From IMG/VR virus record IMGVR_UViG_3300017730_003473, positions 1 through 35,736 of that record: DNA of 35,736 nucleotides; one strand, 5' to 3'. The notes under the pieces were generated by a model. That model saw only the letters and a list, made by a program, of their open reading frames with translations, ran no database searches and had not been told where the DNA came from. Both the position numbers and the translations under genes were made by a program. Below are positions 22,616 through 30,108 of this stretch, in pieces (position 1 is the stretch's first letter; each line of letters opens with the position of its first letter). Origin of the DNA: a virus.

Positions 22616-23244
22616 ATGATCAACTATTAAGATTTGATAAGAATCAAAAATATCTCGTATTAGATACTGAGACCGAAGGCTTGAACCTTGTTAAATCAAG
22701 ACCATACCAAGTATCTTGGATCATTGCTCAAGGAGATAGGGTTCTAGAGAAGAATGATAGGTATCTTTGGTGGTCTGACCTACAGATGTCAGAGGGAGCG
22801 GTTAGAACAAATAAATTTAAGTATGACTACTATAAATCAAGGGCTGAAGATCCAAAAAGTGTGTGGGAGGATTTCTCTAAAGAACTCTACAATCCAGAAT
22901 ACAAAGTTGTGGGGCAGAACCTTCTAGGGTTTGATGTTTACATGATCAACGTGTGGAGGAAATTGATGGGTTTGGGATCTGACCACTCTTATGTGGATAG
23001 AATTATAGATACCTTGAGTTTAGCTAGAGCCATAGCAAAAGAGGATGAACCTAATTTTGATAATTTCATGTGTTGGCAGTATGGGTGGAACAACTTTTTC
23101 CAGAGGGGCTTGAGAGCAGGGCAAGCCACCCTACTCAAGAAATATAACATCCCGCACGATAAAGATAGATTACATGACGCTCTTTACGATATCGAGATGA
23201 ACTTCAAGATCTTCAGAAAGCAATTATACGATATAGAATTATGA
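22612..23244 (+). CDS. DnaQ-like DEDDh 3'-5' proofreading exonuclease
   Basis: A 210-residue exonuclease with all catalytic residues: D18 and E20 in LVLDTETEGL (15-24, ExoI), D108 in VVGQNLLGFDVYM (99-111, ExoII), and H188 and D193 in RLHDALYDIEMN (186-197, ExoIII). This is the DEDDh type of DnaQ/epsilon and the PolC exonuclease domain. Its place between the PHP-like gene and the polymerase gene, with 4-base ATGA overlaps on both sides, strongly suggests it proofreads for this polymerase. There is no clear clamp-binding motif. Confidence 0.9.
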   Translation: MNDQLLRFDKNQKYLVLDTETEGLNLVKSRPYQVSWIIAQGDRVLEKNDRYLWWSDLQMSEGAVRTNKFKYDYYKSRAEDPKSVWEDFSKELYNPEYKVVGQNLLGFDVYMINVWRKLMGLGSDHSYVDRIIDTLSLARAIAKEDEPNFDNFMCWQYGWNNFFQRGLRAGQATLLKKYNIPHDKDRLHDALYDIEMNFKIFRKQLYDIEL

Positions 23245-25781
23245 GATACAAAAACCCGTTTCCAGCTGGTGTAAAGCTGCCAGAGATTGTCATCCCAAAA
23301 AGTATCTTAGATGAGTTGAGTCTTCAAGAGGGGAGTTCAAACAAAGACATTTTATATGAGCTTTCTAGAAAAGGCTTAAGAGATAGAGGTATCATTAAGC
23401 TTAAAAATAGGAAGGCTTACTATGATCGCACTGTAATGGAGCTTGAGATTTTTGAGGAGTTAGGATTTATTGATTATATTCTACTCAACTGGGATGTTCT
23501 TTACTTTTGTAAAAAGAATAGCATCCCAACAGGTGCCGGACGAGGATCTGCAGCAGGTTCGTTAGTCTTGTATCTTTTAGGTGTAACAAATATTGACCCA
23601 ATTGAATATGACTTATTTTTTGAAAGATTCGTATCTAGAAGTAGAGCAAAACAAATTGAGCATGATGGCGAAGTTTTCCTTGATGGGTCTCTTCTTGCTG
23701 ATGTTGATAATGATATCTCTTATAATCGCAGGAGCGAAGTTGTTAAATATATCGAAGAAAAATACAAAGGGAGAACGTCTAAGATCCTGACTCTCAATAC
23801 TCTTAGTGGTAAGCTATGCATGAAGGAATGCGGAAAGATAGTATCTGAACTTAACGAGACGGACGTAAACCAAATAAGCGACAGTATTCCGAAACAGTTC
23901 GGAAAGGTGGCTAAATTAAAAGTTGCTTACGAAGAGAGTGAATCATTTAAGAAACACGCAGATAACCACCCAAAAGCTTTTAAGATAGCTAAGAAGTTAG
24001 AAGGTTTAGTGAAAAACACAGGCGTCCACCCTTCAGGGATTTCGATTTGTTATTATGAACAATCAGATATCATGCCTCTGCAAAAAACTAATGATGACTC
24101 TTTGGTTTCTGGTTATGACATGGATGACGTTGCAAGTTTAAGTGTTAAATTTGATATTCTTGGTCTCAGGACTTTGTCTGTTGTCAATGATGTCTGTAGT
24201 AGTCTAGGTATAGATGTAGATGGCATAAACCCTCATGACCCTTTAATTTATACTGCCCTGTCTAACCTACAAAGCCCACAAGGTTTATTCCAGATAGAAG
24301 CTGATACAAACTTTAAAGTCTGCCAAAGTGTCGCCCCAAGGAACCTTGAGCAGCTTTCTGCTGTTGTAGCTATTGCTAGACCCGGAGCGTTAGACTTCAA
24401 AGATAGGTATGCTGAATACGTTAAGACTGGAGAATCTCAGTCGGTACATGAATTTTTCGATTCTGTTTTGAACTATACAGGAGGTATCCCCCTTTATCAG
24501 GAACAGTTAATGAAGATGGCTGTCAAAGTTGGCTTTAGCTTAGATGAAGCGGAACAGCTTCGGCGTATTGTTGGAAAGAAAAAAATAGACCAAATGCCAG
24601 CTTGGAAAACTAAAATAACTGAAAAAGTAGGCCAGCTTGAAAATCCAGATCCTGCTATAGCGGATGTTTTGTGGAAGGTTGCGGAAGACTCTGCGAACTA
24701 CTCATTCAACAAATCTCACTCTATTAGTTATGCATATCTAGCAGCCATTACGGTCTATTTAAAATTCAAATATCCACAACAGTTCTTTTTAAGCCTGTTG
24801 AAGTTCACGAAGTTTGAACCAAATAGCCATGAAGAGATATCTAAAATTTCTCAAGAGTTGATGGATTTCGATATCAAACTCCTACCTCCTGATCTAAATA
24901 AATCAGATATAGACTTCAAAATAGAAGGAAAGGATGTCAGGTATGGGTTGAACTCAATTAAAGGGGTCTCTGAGAAGGTCTTGAAGCATTTGTTGGAGTT
25001 TAGAGAGGATTCTTTTGAAAATAAGTATGATGTCTTTACGGCAGCTAAACAGGCTGGAGTTAATATAGGGGTGTTGTCAGCTTTGATTCAAGCTGGGCTT
25101 TTAGATTCATTCGTTACAGCTAACAGATCCCAGTTGGTTTTAGAAGCTCAGACTTTTAATATTCTTACAGATAGAGAGAAGAGGAACTTTAAAGCTTTAG
25201 GCAAAGAGCATAAGTATGACATATGCTGCTCTATAGACAAGGCTATTTCAGAAGAATTAATTGGGGATGATAATAAAAGAATATTCTCAGATAGAAGGAT
25301 CAATACTATAAAAAAGAAAAGAGAGCCTTATATAGAAATATTAAAGCGGAATAGAAAATCTATAAAGTACGCTAATTGGTATTTCGAAACTCAACTTCTA
25401 GGCTACAGTTATTCCTATACTATTAGGGATATATTTAAACATCCTGAAGATTACCAATGTTCTGATTCTGTAAAGATGGCTGGGGTAAGATCTGAAGTAA
25501 GATGTGTTGGTGTTTTAGTGGATATAATAAAGAGAACTAGTAGAAATGGCAACAAATATGCTAGGTTAGAACTACATGATGAAAAAGGTATTATTAATGT
25601 CCTATTTATGGATAGTAATAGAGAGTCTCGCTTGACATCTTACTTAAATGCAGGTAATAAGTTGCCCAAGAAAGATGATGTCGTAATCATTACTGGAAGT
25701 AAAGGTGATGATATTATTTTCGCAAACACCGTTAATACTTTAAAAGATAAAATTTACATGAAGCTTTCTCAGGTAAAATAA
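23241..25781 (+). CDS. dnaE: DNA polymerase III alpha (DnaE-type), polymerase body without PHP domain
   Basis: An 846-residue C-family polymerase, against about 1160 for E. coli DnaE; the missing N-terminal PHP part is encoded two genes upstream. PTGAGRGSAAGSLVLYLLG (96-114) matches the palm GPGRGSGAGSLV motif. The catalytic triad is D154, D156 (with D158) in LLADVDNDI and D305 in VKFDILGLRTL. A roughly 16-residue insertion lies between FFERFVS and the D-x-D-x-D motif. GVHPSGISI, GLFQIEAD, IPLYQEQLMKMA, LRRIVGKKK and YSFNKSHSISYAYLA are the usual fingers and palm landmarks. A helix-hairpin-helix region and an OB-fold (VRCVGVLVDIIKRTSRNGNK onward) finish the protein. It is the phage replicase and needs a sliding clamp, which I do not see here. 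Confidence 0.93.
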   Translation: MRYKNPFPAGVKLPEIVIPKSILDELSLQEGSSNKDILYELSRKGLRDRGIIKLKNRKAYYDRTVMELEIFEELGFIDYILLNWDVLYFCKKNSIPTGAGRGSAAGSLVLYLLGVTNIDPIEYDLFFERFVSRSRAKQIEHDGEVFLDGSLLADVDNDISYNRRSEVVKYIEEKYKGRTSKILTLNTLSGKLCMKECGKIVSELNETDVNQISDSIPKQFGKVAKLKVAYEESESFKKHADNHPKAFKIAKKLEGLVKNTGVHPSGISICYYEQSDIMPLQKTNDDSLVSGYDMDDVASLSVKFDILGLRTLSVVNDVCSSLGIDVDGINPHDPLIYTALSNLQSPQGLFQIEADTNFKVCQSVAPRNLEQLSAVVAIARPGALDFKDRYAEYVKTGESQSVHEFFDSVLNYTGGIPLYQEQLMKMAVKVGFSLDEAEQLRRIVGKKKIDQMPAWKTKITEKVGQLENPDPAIADVLWKVAEDSANYSFNKSHSISYAYLAAITVYLKFKYPQQFFLSLLKFTKFEPNSHEEISKISQELMDFDIKLLPPDLNKSDIDFKIEGKDVRYGLNSIKGVSEKVLKHLLEFREDSFENKYDVFTAAKQAGVNIGVLSALIQAGLLDSFVTANRSQLVLEAQTFNILTDREKRNFKALGKEHKYDICCSIDKAISEELIGDDNKRIFSDRRINTIKKKREPYIEILKRNRKSIKYANWYFETQLLGYSYSYTIRDIFKHPEDYQCSDSVKMAGVRSEVRCVGVLVDIIKRTSRNGNKYARLELHDEKGIINVLFMDSNRESRLTSYLNAGNKLPKKDDVVIITGSKGDDIIFANTVNTLKDKIYMKLSQVK

Positions 25782-25793
25782 GCGTAGTTATAT

Positions 25794-28211
25794 ATGATGT
25801 CTTTAACTGATTATAATCTTACCCCAAAAGCTAAGAAGGCTATAAGGGACGCTAAACTCTTCGCAGCTTCAAATAGTCACGAATTAATTAGAATACCTCA
25901 TTTATTTTACGGGTGCTTATGCAATCTTTCTGACAGGGTAGATTTACTATTTGAGAGCAGGGGGATCGAGTACCCGCCTAAATACTATTTAAAAGATTTT
26001 AAAAGTTTTTGTAAAGATAATAAAGACTATTTTTTAAGATCTAAAAATGATAACGCTTGGCATTCTGAACTAAATGACATTATAGCTGATGCAAAATTGT
26101 TTGCTGATGATAACGAAGATTTCTTTGTCGGGGTTGATCATATACTTTATTGTCTTTTAGGATCACAATTTTGCAAAGGGATGCAATCTGATACTTGTGA
26201 TATCTTGCATATGTCTGAAGTCCTGCTTGAATTGATTATAGACGCTAACTTAGTTATCCCTAAATCTTCTATTTTAGATCCTGAAGATCTTGACTCAGAA
26301 AGTTTTATAGAAAAGCTAGAAAGGTCTTTAGAGAGGAAGCCTTCAAAATTTTTATCTGAATATTGTTTAAATCTGAACGAACAGGTCGCACAAGAAAACC
26401 AAGTCCCTATAACATCAAGAGATGAGGAAATAGATATCTTGATTGAAGTTTTATCTAAAAAGAATAAAAGTAACGCTGTGTTATTGGGTGATTCTGGAGT
26501 GGGGAAGACTGCTGTTGTTGAAGGTTTAGCTCAAAAGATAATCAAAGATGAAGTTCCCGCTCATATTGGCGTATGCACTGTGTACAGTGTCGATATAGCC
26601 TCAATGGTCGCTGGGACTCAATATAGAGGACAGTTTGAAGAGAGGTTTAAAGGTTTATTAAAAGAGATCGAAGACCGCCCTGAAGTAATTCTATTTATTG
26701 ATGAAATACATACTTTAATGGGTGCTGGGAATTCAAGCGATAACGGTATAGACGCTTCAAACATGCTAAAACCTGCTCTGGCTAGGGGGGAAGTTAAATG
26801 TATAGGGGCGACGACCTTCAAAGAATACGAAAAATCTTTTGGTAAAGACCCAGCATTAAAGAGGAGGTTTGATAAGGTTGAAGTCTTAGAGCCTACAAAA
26901 AAGCAGACTGAGGTAATGATTAAAAACAGCCTCTCATACTATGAAAACTTTCATAAGGTTAAATATTCCAAAAGCAATATTAAAGACATTTTAGACCTTA
27001 GTGAGACCTATCTATCAAATAAAAAGTTTCCTGAGAAAGCTTTTGATATTATTGACCAAGTTGGAGCTAAAGCTAAAATTGAGCAAGATTACCCTGACGA
27101 TGAGTTGGCTTGTATTAGAGACAAGTTTTCTAAAAAAGACACAAATTTAGAAAGTGAGGTCGAGACTGAGAAACTTATTAAAGAGTATGTTGAGGATTTG
27201 GTTTCTTACATGAATAAAGAGGATAAGAAAAGGAGGGTTTCTAGGAATCAAATACTTGAGGTCTTTGAGAAAAAAACCGGTATACCTAAAAAAATCATTG
27301 GGGAAAGTAAAAAATCTTTTTCTAATTTCAATAAAAAAATGAAGTCTGAGATTTTTGGGCAAGATGAAGCTCTAGATAGGATTTACAGTATCCTTTCTTC
27401 CGTAAAGGTCGGCTTAAACGACCCCAATAAGCCTTTAGCTAATTTTTTGTTTGTCGGGCCAACGAGTGTAGGGAAGACGTTTACAGCAAAGAACATAGCA
27501 AAACATTTCTTTGGGAATCAGCAATCAATACTGCAAATCAATATGAGTGAGTATCAAGATAAAACTGGTATTTCTAAACTGCTTGGTGCTAATGCTGGTT
27601 ATATTGGTTATGAAGAAGGGGGCGTCCTAAGTGATTTTGTTAGTAATAACCCGAATTCTGTGGTTTTGTTCGACGAGATTGAGAAGTGTGACCCAAAGAT
27701 TCTAGACTTACTATTACATCTTTTGGATGAGGGCTACATTTCTGACAACTTAAATAGGCGTGTAGACTTCTCAAAATGTATTATCGTGATGACGACCAAT
27801 ATAGGGCATAAAGAAGCTTCTAAAACCTCTGTAGGTTTTGTCAGCGATAACAACGAGCGAGACTCTTATAAAGAGAGTTTGTCTAATTACTTAAGGCCGG
27901 AGCTAATAGCTAGAATTCAAAACACCTTAATCTTTAACCCTTTAAATGACGATATTATGGCTAATATCGTAGGGGTAGAAATAAATAAAATTAAAAGTCG
28001 TTTAGCTAGCAAAGGTATAAACTTATCTGTTCCTAGATCTATAAAGAACTTTCTTGTCAAAGAGATTAAATCTAAGAAGCTAAACGCAAGAAACATAAAG
28101 TCTTTAGTGGTGAAGCTGATACAGTTTCCTCTAGCCTCTCACATCATGGATGGAGAAAAAAATAAAAAAATATCGTTGAAAGTGGTTGACAAAACTATAA
28201 AGATCTATTAA
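25794..28211 (+). CDS. clpC: ClpC/ClpA-like AAA+ unfoldase with ClpP-docking-type loop
   Basis: An 805-residue Hsp100 protein. Two N-domain repeats fill about 1-150 (LTPKAKKAIRDAKLFA; DIIADAKLFADDNEDF). AAA+ module 1 has Walker A GDSGVGKT (232-239) and Walker B ILFIDEIHTL (299-308); module 2 has GPTSVGKT (555-562) and VVLFDEIEKCD (623-633). The middle domain between them is short, unlike the long coiled coil of ClpB. After the second module, TSVGFVSDN (678-686) stands where ClpC and ClpA carry their VGF/IGL loops for ClpP binding. So it is more likely an unfoldase for proteolysis than a disaggregase. Either of two ATGs (25794 or 25797) can start it. No ClpP is encoded in the window. Confidence 0.88.
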   Translation: MMSLTDYNLTPKAKKAIRDAKLFAASNSHELIRIPHLFYGCLCNLSDRVDLLFESRGIEYPPKYYLKDFKSFCKDNKDYFLRSKNDNAWHSELNDIIADAKLFADDNEDFFVGVDHILYCLLGSQFCKGMQSDTCDILHMSEVLLELIIDANLVIPKSSILDPEDLDSESFIEKLERSLERKPSKFLSEYCLNLNEQVAQENQVPITSRDEEIDILIEVLSKKNKSNAVLLGDSGVGKTAVVEGLAQKIIKDEVPAHIGVCTVYSVDIASMVAGTQYRGQFEERFKGLLKEIEDRPEVILFIDEIHTLMGAGNSSDNGIDASNMLKPALARGEVKCIGATTFKEYEKSFGKDPALKRRFDKVEVLEPTKKQTEVMIKNSLSYYENFHKVKYSKSNIKDILDLSETYLSNKKFPEKAFDIIDQVGAKAKIEQDYPDDELACIRDKFSKKDTNLESEVETEKLIKEYVEDLVSYMNKEDKKRRVSRNQILEVFEKKTGIPKKIIGESKKSFSNFNKKMKSEIFGQDEALDRIYSILSSVKVGLNDPNKPLANFLFVGPTSVGKTFTAKNIAKHFFGNQQSILQINMSEYQDKTGISKLLGANAGYIGYEEGGVLSDFVSNNPNSVVLFDEIEKCDPKILDLLLHLLDEGYISDNLNRRVDFSKCIIVMTTNIGHKEASKTSVGFVSDNNERDSYKESLSNYLRPELIARIQNTLIFNPLNDDIMANIVGVEINKIKSRLASKGINLSVPRSIKNFLVKEIKSKKLNARNIKSLVVKLIQFPLASHIMDGEKNKKISLKVVDKTIKIY

Positions 28212-28214
28212 TAT
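28186..28214 (+). promoter_or_regulatory. Strong promoter TTGACA-N17-TAATAT before the small basic protein
   Basis: A perfect -35 TTGACA (28186-28191), a 17-base spacer and TAATAT (28209-28214) ending six bases before ATG 28221. Most of it lies inside the end of the Clp gene. It is the best sigma-70-like match in the window. Confidence 0.75.
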
Positions 28215-28220
28215 ACACAT

Positions 28221-28436
28221 ATGAGTAAGTCAGTTTTAAAAGCTATTCGTAATTCAAAAGGCCGTTTCTTTGGTCTATATACAAAGCAGGGTGAATCACT
28301 AAACGCTCAGCTCCAATCCGAAACGGATCAAACAATCGTGGTTTATGACCGCAATTTTAATCGTACCCGGCGTTTCTCTAAAACCAGCATTTCTGGTGTA
28401 CGCTCAGGTTCTCGCACTTTTGGTCGAGTTCGTTAA
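28221..28436 (+). CDS. Small, highly basic protein with its own promoter and terminator
   Basis: A 71-residue protein with about 15 Lys/Arg and four acidic residues. NAQLQSETDQTIVVYDRN reads as a small beta barrel, and the C-terminal third, with NRTRRFSK and SGSRTFGRVR, is Arg-rich. Every one of its ten arginines uses a CGN codon, while neighbouring genes mostly use AGA or AGG, which suggests high expression or separate origin. It has a strong promoter just upstream and a strong terminator 40 bases downstream, so it forms its own transcription unit. Nucleic-acid binding is likely from charge alone. I do not recognise the family. Confidence 0.75.
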   Translation: MSKSVLKAIRNSKGRFFGLYTKQGESLNAQLQSETDQTIVVYDRNFNRTRRFSKTSISGVRSGSRTFGRVR

Positions 28437-28475
28437 ATTTTATTTGGTGTCATCGTTCATCGTTAAAAACATACG

Positions 28476-28505
28476 AAACCCGCCCTTTAAAAGGGGCGGG
28501 TTTTT
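28476..28505 (+). terminator. Rho-independent terminator after the small basic protein
   Basis: A 10-bp stem AAACCCGCCC (28476-28485) and GGGCGGGTTT (28494-28503) with a short loop, followed by a T run. The 39 bases between the gene end and the stem show no other feature. Confidence 0.92.
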
Positions 28506-28507
28506 AT

Positions 28508-28513
28508 TATAAT
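28508..28513 (+). promoter_or_regulatory. -10 box TATAAT directly after the terminator
   Basis: A perfect TATAAT ends five bases before the GTG start at 28519. The -35 position falls inside the terminator stem and shows no TTG. It mirrors the arrangement at 1280-1241, where a terminator is also followed at once by TATAAT and a start codon. Confidence 0.5.
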
Positions 28514-28518
28514 CATCT

Positions 28519-29589
28519 GTGGACATTAGCTCAATATTTAGGGATAGACTGTATAATTTACCTGTTAGTAGTGATCCTACTCAAGTAGAACGGAAAATTG
28601 TATCTAGGATATTAGATTCTTGTGACACTACAATTAACGATAGTAAACTATCTCTTCTTTATGTTGAAGAGGATTACGATTTTTATACCATAAGGGGTGA
28701 TACTCACGGGTTAGATTTAAAGTTCTCTTTAGATTATGAAAGTAAAAATTTCTTAAGAGAAATAAAAAACGTAAAGAATTGTAAATCTCAATACTCCCCA
28801 AGATATGTCAAAAGCGATACTGTGAAAGTAGGAGACAAAGTTTGCTTCCTACTTTGTCAATCAGATCTATCTGAATCTTTATTTGATTATGGCAGGTCTA
28901 TTTTGTCTAGTGATTTAAATTTGTTTTGTGATTGTTATGCCGATTTTGCTTCTCACTCAAACTACAGGATTCTCTACAAAACCATAGTAAAAGATTCTGT
29001 AATCAGTGCTGATATGGACCAGATATTTGATGACGATCAAAAAGGTTTTATCAAAAACAATTCGGATTATCGAAAATGTAAATTTATTATAGGTGAACTG
29101 AAATCAGAAATATTAGACCGTTTGGAAAAATTACCCAAGTTATCTACTGGAAACATCCTTGGAGACATAACTAAGAACTCAATATTCACCTCTGGTGATA
29201 AATTTCTATTCAAAGACTTGAGATTTGCATGTAAAGGTCACTTTTATTCAGATATAGCCAATATAGTTTTGTTTTTTGGGTTAAACCAAGCGGCTGAAAA
29301 ACAACTTTTAAAAACCGTATCTCAGAAGTGTCAGGTGAATCTAAATCAAAACTTATACGATGCTTACTATGAAGTAGAGTTAAGGAGGAGAGCTTTGTAT
29401 TACCTACTACAATACCTAAAAGAGGTTTATGTTTACGAGTCAATGAGGGTAGAAACAATAATAAACATCATAGATTCTTTTTCTCAAAGCTATAAAAGGC
29501 TTTGTAAAATACCCGTCTTCAAAGAGAATAGAGACTTTATATTAAGTAATATCACAGAGCCTGTCTTTGGGGACGACATCAAACATTAG
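28519..29589 (+). CDS. Kinase-like (APH/choline-kinase fold) protein
   Basis: A 356-residue protein starting with GTG. It follows the order of aminoglycoside-phosphotransferase/choline-kinase folds: an N-lobe with DLKFSLDYE (66-74, K68 as the ATP lysine) and FLREIKNVKN (78-87, E81 as its partner), a hinge near 105-120, then GDITKNSIF (215-223), which fits the catalytic GDxxxxN loop with D216 and N220, and FLFKDLRFA (229-237), whose D233 takes the place of the metal-binding DxG/IDW Asp. YSDIANIVLF (243-252) matches the DxA helix of the family. Substrate unknown; it could be a small molecule, a lipid head group, or a protein. The catalytic Asp comes in GD without the usual preceding His, so activity is not certain. 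Confidence 0.5.
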   Translation: MDISSIFRDRLYNLPVSSDPTQVERKIVSRILDSCDTTINDSKLSLLYVEEDYDFYTIRGDTHGLDLKFSLDYESKNFLREIKNVKNCKSQYSPRYVKSDTVKVGDKVCFLLCQSDLSESLFDYGRSILSSDLNLFCDCYADFASHSNYRILYKTIVKDSVISADMDQIFDDDQKGFIKNNSDYRKCKFIIGELKSEILDRLEKLPKLSTGNILGDITKNSIFTSGDKFLFKDLRFACKGHFYSDIANIVLFFGLNQAAEKQLLKTVSQKCQVNLNQNLYDAYYEVELRRRALYYLLQYLKEVYVYESMRVETIINIIDSFSQSYKRLCKIPVFKENRDFILSNITEPVFGDDIKH

Positions 29590-29592
29590 TTG

Positions 29593-29620
29593 TTGAATTA
29601 TAAGCCCTTTTATGTATCAT
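29593..29620 (+). promoter_or_regulatory. Promoter TTGAAT-N16-TATCAT before the PC4/whirly-like gene
   Basis: TTGAAT (29593-29598), a 16-base spacer and TATCAT (29615-29620), ending five bases before ATG 29626. It supports that ATG over the upstream in-frame TTG codons at 29590 and 29593. Confidence 0.6.
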
Positions 29621-29625
29621 CATTT

Positions 29626-30108
29626 ATGATTGTTCAGCTCTATAAACCTAACCCCAGAAATACTGGATGCGCTTTTAGCTGCGATATTGGTAGCGGTAAT
29701 CAGAAAGGTGAACCTTGCGTCTATGTTAGGGCGGTTAGGCAGTTTTCTTGGGATGACAAAAAGAAGACTGGGTCTTTTTCTCAAAACGCTAAGAACCCAG
29801 AAACCTCAATTTCTATTAAGCTTAATGAAGTTGAGATAGGAGGTCTAATCCACGCTATCGAAAAATGCACGGAGTTTTCTGCATATCACTCTTATGAAGA
29901 TAATAAAACCCAAATCTCTTTTAAACTCTGGGAGAGACAGGGGAGGTCTAATGCTTTTTCGTTTGGTATCATCAGAAACTCCACAAACAAGTTCGGGATA
30001 GGGGTGGAGATGTCTGAAGCTTACTGCTTACTTGAATTTTTTAGGTTCGCCTTACAGGAGATTTATGCTTTTCGCATGACCAGAAACGAAGAAATTAAAT
30101 CGCGATAG
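29626..30108 (+). CDS. Putative PC4/whirly-like single-strand nucleic-acid-binding protein
   Basis: The 160-residue product starts at ATG 29626, six bases after a -10 box. A beta-rich half (CVYVRAVRQFSWDDKKKTG, then SISIKLNEVEIGGLIHAIEK) is followed by a second strand set (KTQISFKLWER, FSFGIIRN, KFGIGVEM) and a long amphipathic helix (SEAYCLLEFFRFALQEIY, 130-147). This strand-strand-strand-strand-helix plan is that of PC4 and whirly ssDNA-binding proteins. The family call is from secondary structure reading, not from a known signature. A role in replication or transcription would fit the context. Its stop overlaps the next start (TAGTG). Confidence 0.5.
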   Translation: MIVQLYKPNPRNTGCAFSCDIGSGNQKGEPCVYVRAVRQFSWDDKKKTGSFSQNAKNPETSISIKLNEVEIGGLIHAIEKCTEFSAYHSYEDNKTQISFKLWERQGRSNAFSFGIIRNSTNKFGIGVEMSEAYCLLEFFRFALQEIYAFRMTRNEEIKSR

